In this document: piece after piece, positions 42,902-50,943 of the stretch
Layout of the letters: each line of letters starts with the position of its first letter
Position numbering within the stretch: the stretch's first letter is position 1
NCBI RefSeq assembly: GCF_000718165.1
Contig: NZ_JOEY01000010.1
Span: 1 to 64,000 of the forward strand
Length of the DNA: 64,000 nt
Direction: 5' to 3'
Origin: Streptomyces fulvoviolaceus
GTDB lineage: Bacteria > Actinomycetota > Actinomycetes > Streptomycetales > Streptomycetaceae
Notes under the pieces: generated by a model
Told to the model about the DNA's origin: nothing
What the model saw: only the letters and a program-made list of their open reading frames with translations
The model's database searches: none
Made by a program: the position numbers and the translations under genes

Positions 42902-43834
42902 TTACGAGCGGGTCGCCTTACGCCTGCGCGTCGCCAGGACGATGGCCGCGCCGCCCGCGAGGAGCACCGCCGCGCCGCCCGCGATCAGGGGCGTGTTGCT
43001 GCTGGCGCCGGTCTCCGCGAGGTCGTCGCCGCCACCGTTCGGGGTGGCGGCCGGAGCGGTGGTGGACTCGGAGGCGGACGGGGTCGGGGTGTCCGTCGAC
43101 GGGGACTCGGAGGCCGGAGGCGTGGTCTCCTCGGCCGGCGGGGTGGTCTCCTCGGCCGGGGTCGTGGGCTCGGAGGACTCCGGGGCGGGCGACGTCGGGG
43201 TCGCCGGGGGCGTCGTCTCCGTCGCCGTGCAGTCCTTCGTGCCGCCGTTCCAGGCCGCGATCAGCTTGTCCTTGATGACCGGGCGATCCGGGCCCTTGGG
43301 CAGCTCGCCGTGCTCGAAGCCGTCGTTCGCGTCCAGCTTGCCGTCGTACTTCACCGCGCCGCGGTAGAGGTCGACCTGCGCGAAGCAGCCCGCGTCGGGG
43401 ATCGAGATGTCGAGGGAGTCGGTCTGGCCGGCCTTGACGGTCACCGTGTCGAAGTCGTGGAAGACCTGCTCGCCGGAGGTGGCGAAGGTGGCGCCGTGGG
43501 CGAGGTAGGAGGCGAGGGACGCCGTGCACGTCGTCGCGTCGCTCGCGGTGCGGACCTTGACGTGGACCTCGCCGTCGTCGGTCGGCTTGAGGTTCTGGTC
43601 GTCGACCTTGACCGAGTCGTAGAAGTTCGTCCCGTCGAGCGAGAACTGGCAGCGCTCGGTCTCGGTCTTCGTGCCGGCGCCGGTGCCGGGCTTGTAGCTG
43701 CCACCGGACTCCCAGCCCTCGCCGCCGGGGCAGTCGGTGGCCCAGGCGACGGAGGCGGAGGCGGCGCAGAGGGCGAGCGTCGCGGCGCCCGTCCCCAACA
43801 GGCGTCGCATGGTGACACGTCTCGCTATGGACAT
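42902..43834 (-). CDS. Cell-wall-anchored surface protein with LAETG sortase signal
   Basis: 310 residues from ATG at 43834 (MSIARRVTMRRLLG). Signal peptide to ~residue 33 (SASVAWA), a mature ~170-residue domain with paired Cys (TDCPGGEGWESGG, CQFSLDGTNFYD, DAGCFAQVDLY), a Thr/Pro/Glu stalk (ETTPPAEETTPPA), then LAETG, a TM helix (NTPLIAGGAAVLLAGGAAIV) and an RRRKATRS tail. LAXTG is the class E sortase motif of streptomycetes, so the protein is covalently linked to peptidoglycan. The folded domain resembles other streptomycete LAETG proteins; its binding function is unknown. Confidence 0.92.
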   Translation of the reverse strand: MSIARRVTMRRLLGTGAATLALCAASASVAWATDCPGGEGWESGGSYKPGTGAGTKTETERCQFSLDGTNFYDSVKVDDQNLKPTDDGEVHVKVRTASDATTCTASLASYLAHGATFATSGEQVFHDFDTVTVKAGQTDSLDISIPDAGCFAQVDLYRGAVKYDGKLDANDGFEHGELPKGPDRPVIKDKLIAAWNGGTKDCTATETTPPATPTSPAPESSEPTTPAEETTPPAEETTPPASESPSTDTPTPSASESTTAPAATPNGGGDDLAETGASSNTPLIAGGAAVLLAGGAAIVLATRRRKATRS

Positions 43835-43870
43835 GCGTATCCCATCAGGATGGAGTGGTCGAAACCCAGT

Positions 43871-43910
43871 GAGAAGCACTGAGAAAGAATGAGAAGCACT
43901 GAGAAGCACT
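43871..43910. repeat. Four tandem 10-bp units upstream of the LAETG gene
   Basis: GAGAAGCACT at 43871, 43891 and 43901, with a variant GAGAAAGAAT at 43881. It lies 37 bp upstream of the LAETG start. Nothing else recognisable is seen in 43911-44130 except the promoter region of the glucosidase. Confidence 0.6.
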
Positions 43911-44130
43911 GGGCCCATTGGTCACATGCGCCACAGCGTGCAGACATCGTGGATCTCGCCGCGCAACAGTGTCAACCTGCGGGAATGCAAGGTTCGTTCT
44001 CGCGCCATCACATTTCCGCCACACGGGGAACAGCGCGCTCCGCTAGTAATCGAGGTTCGCTCCTCCACAGCTGTGGACAGATTCCTCTTTGTTCGTCTTT
44101 GCGGTACGTACACAGCACCGAGGAGTCCGT

Positions 44131-45777
44131 GTGACCCCCGACCTCTCGTCCAGGGACCCGAACTGGTGGCGCCAGGCCGTCATCTACCAGGTCTACCCCC
44201 GCAGCTTCGCCGATGCCGACGGTGACGGCCTCGGCGACATCCGCGGCATCACCGAACGCCTCGCCCACCTGAGTGCCCTCGGCGTCGACGCACTGTGGCT
44301 CAGCCCCTTCTACCCCTCCGAACTCGCCGACGGCGGCTACGACGTCGCCGACTACCGGGACGTCGACCCGCGCCTGGGCACCCTCGACGACTTCGCCGCC
44401 ATGGTCGCCGAGGCACACCGGCTCGGCCTGAAGGTGATCGTCGACCTCGTCCCGAACCACACCTCGCACCAGCACGTGTGGTTCCAGGAGGCCCTCGCCG
44501 CGGGGCCCGGCTCGGCCGCCCGCGAGCGCTATGTCTTCCGCGACGGCAAGGGCGTGCACGGCGAACTCCCGCCCACCGACTGGCAGTCCGTGTTCGGCGG
44601 CAGTGCCTGGCAGCGGGTGCCGGACGGCCAGTGGTACCTGCACCTCTTCGCACCCCAGCAGCCCGACCTGAACTGGGCGAACGACGAGGTCCGCGCCGAC
44701 TTCCGCACCACCCTGCGCTTCTGGTCCGACCGCGGCGTCGACGGCTTCCGTGTCGACGTGGCGCACGCGCTCGCCAAGGACCTCAGCGAGCCGCTGCGCG
44801 ACCTCGGCGCCCCGGAGCTCAGCGGGGATGAGGCCCTCGCCGCCATGGCGCCCGGCACCCACCCCTTCTTCGACCGCGACGAGGTCCACGCGATCTACCG
44901 CGACTGGCGCCGGATCCTCGACGCCTACACCCCGCCCCGCACGGCCGTCGCCGAGGCCTGGGTCCCGGGCGCCCGCCGCGCCCTCTACGCCCGCGCCGAC
45001 GAACTCGGCCAGGCCTTCAACTTCGAGTATCTGCAAGCCGGTTGGGGCGCCGCCGAACTCCGCGAGGTCATCACCGACTCCCTGACGACCGCCCAGGCGG
45101 CCCACGCCTCGGCCACCTGGGTGCTCTCCAACCACGACGTCGTACGGCACGCCTCACGGCTGATGCTCCCGCCGGGCACGGACGAGAACGCGTGGCTGCT
45201 GTCCGGCGGCCACGCGCCCGCCGTCGACGCCGCCAAGGGCCTACGACGCGCTCGCGCCGCCACGCTCCTGATGCTCGCGCTGCCCGGATCGTCGTACGTC
45301 TACCAGGGCGAGGAACTCGGCCTGCCCGAGGTCGCCGACCTGCCCGTCGAGGTTCTCCAGGACCCGATCTGGGAGCAGACGGGACGTGTGCGCAAGGGCC
45401 GCGACGGGTGCCGGGTGCCGCTGCCGTGGACGACGACCGGTCCGTCGTACGGCTTCGGGGCGGGCGGTGCCTGGCTGCCGCAGCCGGAGAGCTTCGCGGC
45501 GTACGCCGTCGAGGCCCAGGACGGGGCCGGGAGCTCGACCCTGGAGTTCTACCGCACGGCCCTGCGCCTGCGCCGCAAGCTGCTGGAGGGGGAGGCGCTG
45601 ACCTGGGCGGACGACAGCCCGGCCGGGGTGCTGGACTTCTCCCGGCACGAGGGCTGGCGGTGCGTCACGAACCTGTCGGACGCGGCGGTTCCGCTCCCGG
45701 CGGGGGAAGTGCTCATCACCAGCGGCCCGTTGGAGGACGGGCTGCTGGCGGCGGACACGACGGTGTGGCTGGCCTGA
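44131..45777 (+). CDS. GH13-family alpha-glucosidase
   Basis: 548 residues from GTG at 44131 with GAGGAG 5 nt upstream. TIM-barrel signatures: AVIYQVYPRSFAD, region I DLVPNH, region II DGFRVDVAHA (nucleophile Asp), region III EAW (acid/base Glu), region IV SNHD. The QPDLNWAND and GSSYVYQGEELGLP segments fit oligo-1,6-/alpha-glucosidases acting on maltose, isomaltose or short dextrins. No signal peptide, so cytosolic after uptake. No transporter adjacent. A LacI-type site was not recognised. Confidence 0.92.
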   Translation: MTPDLSSRDPNWWRQAVIYQVYPRSFADADGDGLGDIRGITERLAHLSALGVDALWLSPFYPSELADGGYDVADYRDVDPRLGTLDDFAAMVAEAHRLGLKVIVDLVPNHTSHQHVWFQEALAAGPGSAARERYVFRDGKGVHGELPPTDWQSVFGGSAWQRVPDGQWYLHLFAPQQPDLNWANDEVRADFRTTLRFWSDRGVDGFRVDVAHALAKDLSEPLRDLGAPELSGDEALAAMAPGTHPFFDRDEVHAIYRDWRRILDAYTPPRTAVAEAWVPGARRALYARADELGQAFNFEYLQAGWGAAELREVITDSLTTAQAAHASATWVLSNHDVVRHASRLMLPPGTDENAWLLSGGHAPAVDAAKGLRRARAATLLMLALPGSSYVYQGEELGLPEVADLPVEVLQDPIWEQTGRVRKGRDGCRVPLPWTTTGPSYGFGAGGAWLPQPESFAAYAVEAQDGAGSSTLEFYRTALRLRRKLLEGEALTWADDSPAGVLDFSRHEGWRCVTNLSDAAVPLPAGEVLITSGPLEDGLLAADTTVWLA

Positions 45778-45821
45778 GCGCTCCGCTGGTTGTGCGGTTC
45801 GTTTGCCGCGGGCCGGTGAGG

Positions 45822-45880
45822 GCTGGTCGCGCCCACGAGGCGGAGCCGCAGATGTCACAGCCTCGCGCCCCTTACGGGGC
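45822..45880. repeat. Dispersed repeat, inverted copy
   Basis: GGCTGGTCGCGCCCACGAGG, CGGAGCCGCAGATGTCACAG and CCTCGCGCCCCTTACGGG match the reverse complement of 15950-16007 with several changes. Lies between two convergent genes; 45778-45928 holds nothing else. Confidence 0.65.
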
Positions 45881-45928
45881 CCGGTTCCGCAGCCGACTTC
45901 ACCAGGTCCACTCGGGCCGCGGCCCTGG

Positions 45929-46711
45929 CTACCCGACGGCCGGAGTCGGGCTGACGCCCGGGGCCGGGGTGGCGCTCGACGACGAGTCACCCGGGAGCGC
46001 GACCGGTGAGGAGGTCGCGTTCGCCGGCGGGGTGAGCACGACCTGGGGCTCGCCGGGCTGCGGTGCCGGCGGGGTCAGGTTGTCGGAGGGCAGCTTCGGC
46101 GGGGTGGTCTGCTGGAACAGGGCCTGGTCGAAGTTGACGAAGCCGGTCTTCTCCATGACCGTGATGTGGTCCAGGACCGTGTCGTTGGCCTGGTCGGCCA
46201 GCGCCCGCACCAGCGTGTTCTTGGTGGTGGAGCGGATCTTGGCGACCGTGTTGAAGATCGAACCGTGCGTCGTGCGCAGGATGTTGGCGAAGTTCGTGTC
46301 GAACTGCTGGCCGGAGCTCGAGTCGATCTGGTTCACGAAGCCCACCTGTTGGGGGCTCGCCACGTTCGGCAGGGTGATGTTGAGCATCTGGGCGATCTTG
46401 CGGCAGGTGGTGTCCAGTGCCGCGTGTCCGTCGACGAGATGCTCTCCCGCGGTCTTGACCTCCTTGGTCGTCCCCTTCTCCATGCCGATCTTCCCCAGGG
46501 GGTACTCCCACAGCCCGGCCGCCCGGACCTTCACCACGAAGTCCCGGTCCTGCTCGGTCAGCGGTCCCCACTGGGTCTGCGCGATCACTCTGTCCTGCGC
46601 GCTGGAGACGGTGCTGAGACCCAGCATCGAGGGGTAGGCGAGCGCGCCGAGTGTCAGCGTGAGGGCTCCGCCCACGAAGAGAGTTCCCATCGCGTTGCGC
46701 GAGAGTGGCAC
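45929..46711 (-). CDS. Secreted DUF4142 (ferritin-like) protein
   Basis: 260 residues. Signal or anchor helix NAMGTLFVGGALTLTLGALA, then a helical bundle of DUF4142 type (LTEQDRDFVVKVRAAGLWEYPLGKIGMEKG, AGEHLVDGHAALDTTCRKIAQ, FVNQIDSSSGQQFDTNFANILRTTHG) and a Pro/Ser-rich tail. DUF4142 proteins are four-helix ferritin-like folds, often periplasmic or surface proteins of unknown chemistry. Usually ~170-260 residues, so full length. Confidence 0.87.
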   Translation of the reverse strand: MPLSRNAMGTLFVGGALTLTLGALAYPSMLGLSTVSSAQDRVIAQTQWGPLTEQDRDFVVKVRAAGLWEYPLGKIGMEKGTTKEVKTAGEHLVDGHAALDTTCRKIAQMLNITLPNVASPQQVGFVNQIDSSSGQQFDTNFANILRTTHGSIFNTVAKIRSTTKNTLVRALADQANDTVLDHITVMEKTGFVNFDQALFQQTTPPKLPSDNLTPPAPQPGEPQVVLTPPANATSSPVALPGDSSSSATPAPGVSPTPAVG

Positions 46712-46844
46712 CGTGCCTCCTGCCCGGTAGGGATCCCCGCCGGGGCGGGTCGGACGTACACAGGTACGTACGCGAGGGCACGGGTGTTCATTCGGTGCCC
46801 GGCGGGCCGTGTGAGGTGCACGACGACCCGCCGGACCCGGTGAC

Positions 46845-47106
46845 TCACTTCTTCGCGAACACCGCCGTCAGCGTGTGCCCGCTCTCGTCGAAGTGGACGG
46901 CCGCGCAGGCCTCATGCTGCTCCTCGTCACCGCCGGAGGTGGTCTTCGTGGCGCGGTAGGCGGAGACCGCCTCGGCGGACCGGTTGATGCGGTTGCAGGT
47001 GCCCTTGGTCGCCGAGCGGCAGCTCGACTCGTACGCCATCACCGTCGACCAGCCGCCCTTCTCGGCGAAGTAGCCGGCGGCGCCGTTGCCGGGCTGGCTC
47101 GGCTCG
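46845..47106 (-). pseudogene. 5'-truncated secreted metallopeptidase-like fragment
   Basis: The frame reads GNGAAGYFAEKGGWSTVMAY, ESSCRSATKGTCNRIN and ends HFDESGHTLTAVFAKK. The GWSTVMAYESSC...C pattern resembles the stretch after the zinc site of reprolysin-like (M12B) streptomycete peptidases. The HExxH part is absent: upstream, the frame runs into palindrome and dispersed repeat DNA (47107-47204), where only repeat-derived residues are encoded. It could instead be a small intact protein with a repeat-derived start; I favour a remnant. Confidence 0.5.
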
Positions 47107-47204
47107 GTCCCCCACTCTCGGCTTCGCTCGAGCGGGGGGACCCCATCGGCGCGGAGCCGCATATCGATACAGCCCAGCGCCCCTGACGGGCGCGGTTCCG
47201 CAGC
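47107..47204. repeat. Composite of short palindrome and dispersed repeat
   Basis: 47107-47145: GGTCCCCCACTCTCGG, CTTCGCTCGAG, CGGGGGGACC, an imperfect stem-loop of the same class as in the FUSC gene. 47152-47204: inverted copy of the GCGGAGCCGCATATCGATAC unit seen at 15950 and 62901. The pair marks the breakpoint of the metallopeptidase-like remnant. Confidence 0.7.
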
Positions 47205-47233
47205 CTTCACCTGGTTCGTTTAGCGTGGCGATC

Positions 47234-47719
47234 ATGAGTGACTGGGACATAAGGCCGGCCTCGGTGGCGGATGTCGAGGCGATTGTCGAGGTGCGGGCCG
47301 TGGCGATGCGGCCGGATCTGGAACGGCTCGGGCGGTACGACGAGCATCGGGTGCGGCAGCGGTTCCGGGACGCGTTCGAACCGGCGCACACCTGGGTGAT
47401 CGAGGTGGGCGGCGAGCTCGCCGGCTGCGTGGCGCTGCGACCGGCCGAGGACGCCCACTGGCTGGAGCACTTCTACCTGGCCCCGCACCTTCAGGGCAGC
47501 GGCATCGGTACGGCAGTACTGAGCAGGATGCTGGAGCGGTGCGACCGCGAAGGCGTTCCGGTCCGGCTGAACGTGCTGCAGGGCAGTCCGGCCCGGCGAC
47601 TGTACGAGCGGTACGGGTTCACGCTCGAGACGGAGGACCCGGTGGACGTGTTCATGGTGCGCTCGGCGAATCGCGAGGACTTCTTCCGCGACGACACCCC
47701 CACCCCCACCCCCAGTTGA
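47234..47719 (+). CDS. GNAT-family N-acetyltransferase
   Basis: 161 residues from ATG at 47234. N-terminal IRPASVADVEAIVEVRAVAM, acetyl-CoA binding motif A FYLAPHLQGSGIGTAVLSRML (Q/RxxGxG/A), and the C-terminal NVLQGSPARRLYERYGFTLE motif B. The acceptor is unknown. The tail is Thr/Pro repeats. Confidence 0.92.
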   Translation: MSDWDIRPASVADVEAIVEVRAVAMRPDLERLGRYDEHRVRQRFRDAFEPAHTWVIEVGGELAGCVALRPAEDAHWLEHFYLAPHLQGSGIGTAVLSRMLERCDREGVPVRLNVLQGSPARRLYERYGFTLETEDPVDVFMVRSANREDFFRDDTPTPTPS

Positions 47720-47800
47720 CCGAACGTTGACCGGTTCCCGCCCGAGTCCGGGGGAAAACGCGGGAGAGTCCTGACCGGCCCCCCGCCTAGATTTTTCCAC

Positions 47801-48502
47801 ATGTCCATGCCACTGCGGCGCCCCCAGCCCGTCAGGGCTGCCGCGCCCCTCCCCGTCCTCCCGTACCGCAAGCCCACCAAGGGCCGTGACTACTGGGTGC
47901 TGGACGACGTGCTCCCGGATGTGGACGCCGTACGGGAACGGTGTCTCGAGAAGGACGACTGGGTCGAGGGGTATCCGTACACGTCGGAGAGTTGGCCGGG
48001 GCTGCGGACCATGCCCGGGCTGGAGCCCGCCGAACTCGCGCGCGTCGAGCGGCTCGTGACGAAGGCGACCGGGGCCGGGAAGCTGTGGGTGCAGCAGACG
48101 CCCGGGGGCGGGACCCTCAACCACAACTGCATCCAGGTCGTGGGGGAGGGCGAGAGCACTCCCCGGCCGCACACCGACTCCCGCGCGCTGTGCAGGTACG
48201 CCGCCGTGCTGTATCTCAACCCGTCCGTCCCCAAGGACTGCGGGACCAGTTTCTACCGGCAGTCCCTGCCCGGTGGTCGACTCGGCGGCAACGTCGTCCA
48301 GGCCCCGCACAACAACCTCGTCGACGCCCTCGGCACGCGGTTCGTCGCGCCCGACGCCTTCGAGGAGGACGTACGCGTGCCGCACAAGTACAACCGGCTG
48401 CTCCTCTACAACGCCAACCTCGTGCACAGCGCGACCGGTTACTCCGGCGCCACGCTGGAGGAGAAGCGGATGACGGCCGTCTTCTTCTGGATGGCCCAGT
48501 GA
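47801..48502 (+). CDS. DUF6445-like protein, 2OG-Fe(II) oxygenase-like
   Basis: 233 residues from ATG at 47801. PRPHTDSRALCRYAAVLYLN supplies an HxD pair, and LLLYNANLVHSATGYSG...KRMTAVFFW supplies a distal His and Arg/Lys, the layout of a double-stranded beta-helix Fe(II)/2-oxoglutarate oxygenase. I recall the family as DUF6445. Hydroxylase activity is inferred only; the substrate is unknown. Confidence 0.75.
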   Translation: MSMPLRRPQPVRAAAPLPVLPYRKPTKGRDYWVLDDVLPDVDAVRERCLEKDDWVEGYPYTSESWPGLRTMPGLEPAELARVERLVTKATGAGKLWVQQTPGGGTLNHNCIQVVGEGESTPRPHTDSRALCRYAAVLYLNPSVPKDCGTSFYRQSLPGGRLGGNVVQAPHNNLVDALGTRFVAPDAFEEDVRVPHKYNRLLLYNANLVHSATGYSGATLEEKRMTAVFFWMAQ

Positions 48503-48529
48503 GGGCTCAGTGAGGGCTCAGTGAGGGCT
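48497..48529. repeat. Three tandem 11-bp repeats across converging stop codons
   Basis: CAGTGAGGGCT three times, then CAGTAG. The repeat covers the stop of the DUF6445-like gene and ends at the stop of the lipoprotein gene. Confidence 0.7.
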
Positions 48530-48999
48530 CAGTAGCGGACTGCTCTGCTCACCTTCGTCTTCACCTCGCCCGACAGGTCGTGCGTGCTGCGGGCAGTGCC
48601 CTTCCCCGACCCGCCCGCGGCCACGTCCGACACCGTGACGACCACCGCGTCCACCAACTTGCCGTCCCCGTTGGTGAAGTCGACCTGCACCGCGAAGGAC
48701 TTGGAAGAGTCGGCGGTGTTGGTTGCGGTCACCTCCACCGTCGTACGCCCGTCGGAGGCCGTGGCCGGCGTGCCGATCCGCACGTCGTCCTTCGCGTTCA
48801 CGCCGTTCTTGATGTCGTCGAACCTCCGGCCCGCCTCCGCCGTCGCCGACGCGACCACGTCCGAGGCCTTCGAGGCGATCGACGCGGCCTTGCTGGCCAC
48901 CGACGACGGGGTGGTGTCGTCGGAGCAGCCGGTCAGCGCGGCCGCCGTCACTGCCGTCAGTGCCGCGGCTGTACCCCACCGCGCCCGGTGACCTGCCAT
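48529..48999 (-). CDS. Small lipoprotein with FxLYD-like beta domain
   Basis: 156 residues from ATG at 48999 with GGAGG upstream. Signal peptide with lipobox LTGC, an Ala/Ser helix (SVASKAASIASKASDVVASATAE), then a beta-rich domain (VTATNTADSSKSFAVQVDF, TRSTHDLSG-like end) of the FxLYD/DUF3426 style. Anchored on the outer membrane face. Function unknown. Confidence 0.78.
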   Translation of the reverse strand: MAGHRARWGTAAALTAVTAAALTGCSDDTTPSSVASKAASIASKASDVVASATAEAGRRFDDIKNGVNAKDDVRIGTPATASDGRTTVEVTATNTADSSKSFAVQVDFTNGDGKLVDAVVVTVSDVAAGGSGKGTARSTHDLSGEVKTKVSRAVRY

Positions 49000-49152
49000 C
49001 TCGCCTCCACGGGAGTTCGTTCGGTCCGGTTCCAGTGAAGATCCGTATCCCTGCGGCCGCACTCCGGCCGTCACCCGAACGGCCCACCCTCGTGGTGAGC
49101 ACCCCCGTACCGCCCGATCGTCGAAGCACGGACGAACGACGGAGGTACCACC

Positions 49153-49671
49153 ATGACCCAGCAGCCGCACGCGACCCAGCCGCCCACCCCCGGCGGTGAG
49201 GAGCAGCCTCCTCCGGCCTGGAGCACGTCCGGCCGGCCCACCGGCCCCGCGGCCGACCAGGGCGGCGACTACGCCATGTCGCCCAGGGAGAGCGGCTTCG
49301 CCGCCGGCGGTGTCGTCTTCGCCGGTGTGCTGATGCTGGTGCACGGTGTCCTCGCCGTCCTCCAGGGCATCTCCGCGCTGGCCGAGGACGACGTGTGGGC
49401 GGGCGTCGGCGACTACGTCTACAAGATCAACCTCACCGGCTGGGGCGTGATCATGCTGTGCCTGGGTGCCGTCGTGGCCGTCACCGGCGCGGGGATCCTC
49501 AAGGGCGCCGGCTGGGCCCGGATGACCGGTATCTTCCTGGCCTCGCTGAGCATGGTCTTCCAGTTCCTGTTCCTGCCGTACGCGCCCGTCTGGTCGGTGA
49601 TCATGATCGCGATCGACTTCTTCGTGATCTGGGCGCTGGCCGTGTACCGGCCGGCGGACGCGCGGGCCTGA
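49153..49671 (+). CDS. Four-TM membrane protein (DUF7144-like)
   Basis: 172 residues from ATG at 49153 with GGAGG 7 nt upstream. Pro/Gly-rich cytosolic start (~45 residues), then TM helices GFAAGGVVFAGVLMLVHGVLAVLQG, GWGVIMLCLGAVVAVTGAGIL, MTGIFLASLSMVFQFLFLPY and VIMIAIDFFVIWALAVY. Matches a common actinobacterial family I remember as DUF7144. No catalytic motif. Divergent from the lipoprotein across ~150 bp. Confidence 0.78.
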   Translation: MTQQPHATQPPTPGGEEQPPPAWSTSGRPTGPAADQGGDYAMSPRESGFAAGGVVFAGVLMLVHGVLAVLQGISALAEDDVWAGVGDYVYKINLTGWGVIMLCLGAVVAVTGAGILKGAGWARMTGIFLASLSMVFQFLFLPYAPVWSVIMIAIDFFVIWALAVYRPADARA

Positions 49672-49684
49672 CCCGCGAACTCAT

Positions 49685-50277
49685 GTGCGGGCCGCGCTCC
49701 ACGGCTGCGGTGCCGGGGACCGTGCGGTGGACGCGCTGTGGTCGGCGACCCGGCTCGCCCCGTACTGGCGGGCCGCGGGGGCGTTGTCCGAGGGCCGCTA
49801 CTGGATCGACGCGGCCCTCGACCGCACCCCGCCCGACCGCCCCGAGCGGGCCTGGGCGCTGCTGATGACCGGCGCGATGGGCGTGTGGTCGGGTGATCTG
49901 GAGACCGCTCTGGAGCGGTTTCCACAGGCTGTGGAGGTGGCCCGGCGCACTGGCGAGGGCTATGTGGTGACACTCGCCGAGGCCTATCTCGGCGCGCTGA
50001 CGGCGCTCGGCGGAGCCGTGGACGAGGGGCTGGCGGCCTTCGAGGAGGCCCGGGTGCGGATCATCGCCTCGGGCGACCTGAAGGGCATCGGCACCGTCCA
50101 CTACGAGGGCGCGCTGCTGCGGGCCGTGCTGGGCGACACGGGGGGCGCTCCGGCTGTGCGAGGAGGGCCTCGCCTTCCTGGAGGGCACGGGCGACCGCCG
50201 GCTGTACGGCGCCACGCTCACCGCCCAGGGCGTGGTCCTCGCGCACGGAGATCCCGGCGGTGGCGGGGCCGTAGACA
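49685..50277 (+). pseudogene. Fragment of a LuxR/AfsR-type regulator TPR region
   Basis: Encodes ALWSATRLAPYWRAAGALSE, GRYWIDAALDRTPPDRPERA, AYLGALTALGGAVDEGL and, after a one-base deletion near 50150, RLCEEGLAFLEGTGDRRLYG. These are the TPR repeats normally between the ATPase and LuxR domains of large regulators. Neither the N-terminal ATPase nor the C-terminal HTH is present, so it is a decayed remnant. Confidence 0.75.
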
Positions 50278-50369
50278 GGTATCCCCGTAGGTACATGGCT
50301 GCCACAGCCAGGTGTACGGATCTTCCCGCGACCGGCACCCGGCGGCCGCCCCTGCGCGGCAGGCCGGAC

Positions 50370-50467
50370 GTGCCGCCGGGGACGGGACGTGCCGGGCGTC
50401 GGCAGTGTTGGTCAAACCCCACGGCTGTCATGGCAGGACGCCCGGCACCGCGCGTCCCCGGCGGCAC
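50370..50467. repeat. Long inverted repeat in non-coding DNA
   Basis: Arms 50370-50400 and 50437-50467 pair over 31 positions (two perfect blocks of 14 and 12 with a 5-nt mismatch) around a 36-nt centre that itself has GTGTTGG/CCCCAC complementarity. 50278-50518 has no gene. Confidence 0.7.
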
Positions 50468-50518
50468 CAGCGAGGAAGGGCTGCCCTGGTCGGCGGGGCA
50501 GCCCCCTGGCCGCCCGGG

Positions 50519-50890
50519 TCACACGTGCCCGAGACCTCCGCTGCCGAAGCCGCCGCTCGATCCCGGCAGCCAGCGCTTGCGGTGCTGGTCCTTTCCTCGT
50601 CTGCTTCCCGAGTGATGGAGCTGGTACGGCATCAGCCGTTCCCGCTTGTCCGCGGCGACCGGCACCTCGTCCGGCTCCCGCATCTCCCTCATCTCGTGGA
50701 CCGGGCCGGAGTCGGGAACGTGCGGCTGCTCCTTGAGCAGTGGCCGCGGCAGCTCCCGGTCCTGGACCCGCATGCCGAACACGACGGCCCATATCAATGC
50801 GCCGGCGATGATCAGGCCACCACCGAAGGCGGCGATCACGTTGAGTACGTCACTCGACGCGGCCGCCAGTACAAACGTCGCGGTACTCAT
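50519..50890 (-). CDS. DUF6479-like single-TM protein
   Basis: 123 residues from ATG at 50890. N-terminal TM helix (VLNVIAAFGGGLIIAGALIWAVVFGMRV) and a basic cytosolic tail with DSGPVHEMREMREPDEVPVAADKR, the REPDEVP motif I associate with DUF6479, ending in Gly/Ser-rich GGFGSGGLGHV. Function unknown. It lies 53 bp downstream of the STAND gene stop on the same strand and could be read from the same transcript. Confidence 0.7.
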   Translation of the reverse strand: MSTATFVLAAASSDVLNVIAAFGGGLIIAGALIWAVVFGMRVQDRELPRPLLKEQPHVPDSGPVHEMREMREPDEVPVAADKRERLMPYQLHHSGSRRGKDQHRKRWLPGSSGGFGSGGLGHV

Positions 50891-50943
50891 ATTCCGATTA
50901 TCGCCGAAATCCCCGGAATGGGGACCTCCAGTGGCCTGTCCTC

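Noticed and set aside
43889..44134. 81-residue plus-strand open frame before the glucosidase
   Set aside because: No ribosome site, mixed composition and Cys/His scatter; it overlaps the promoter region and the tandem decamers.
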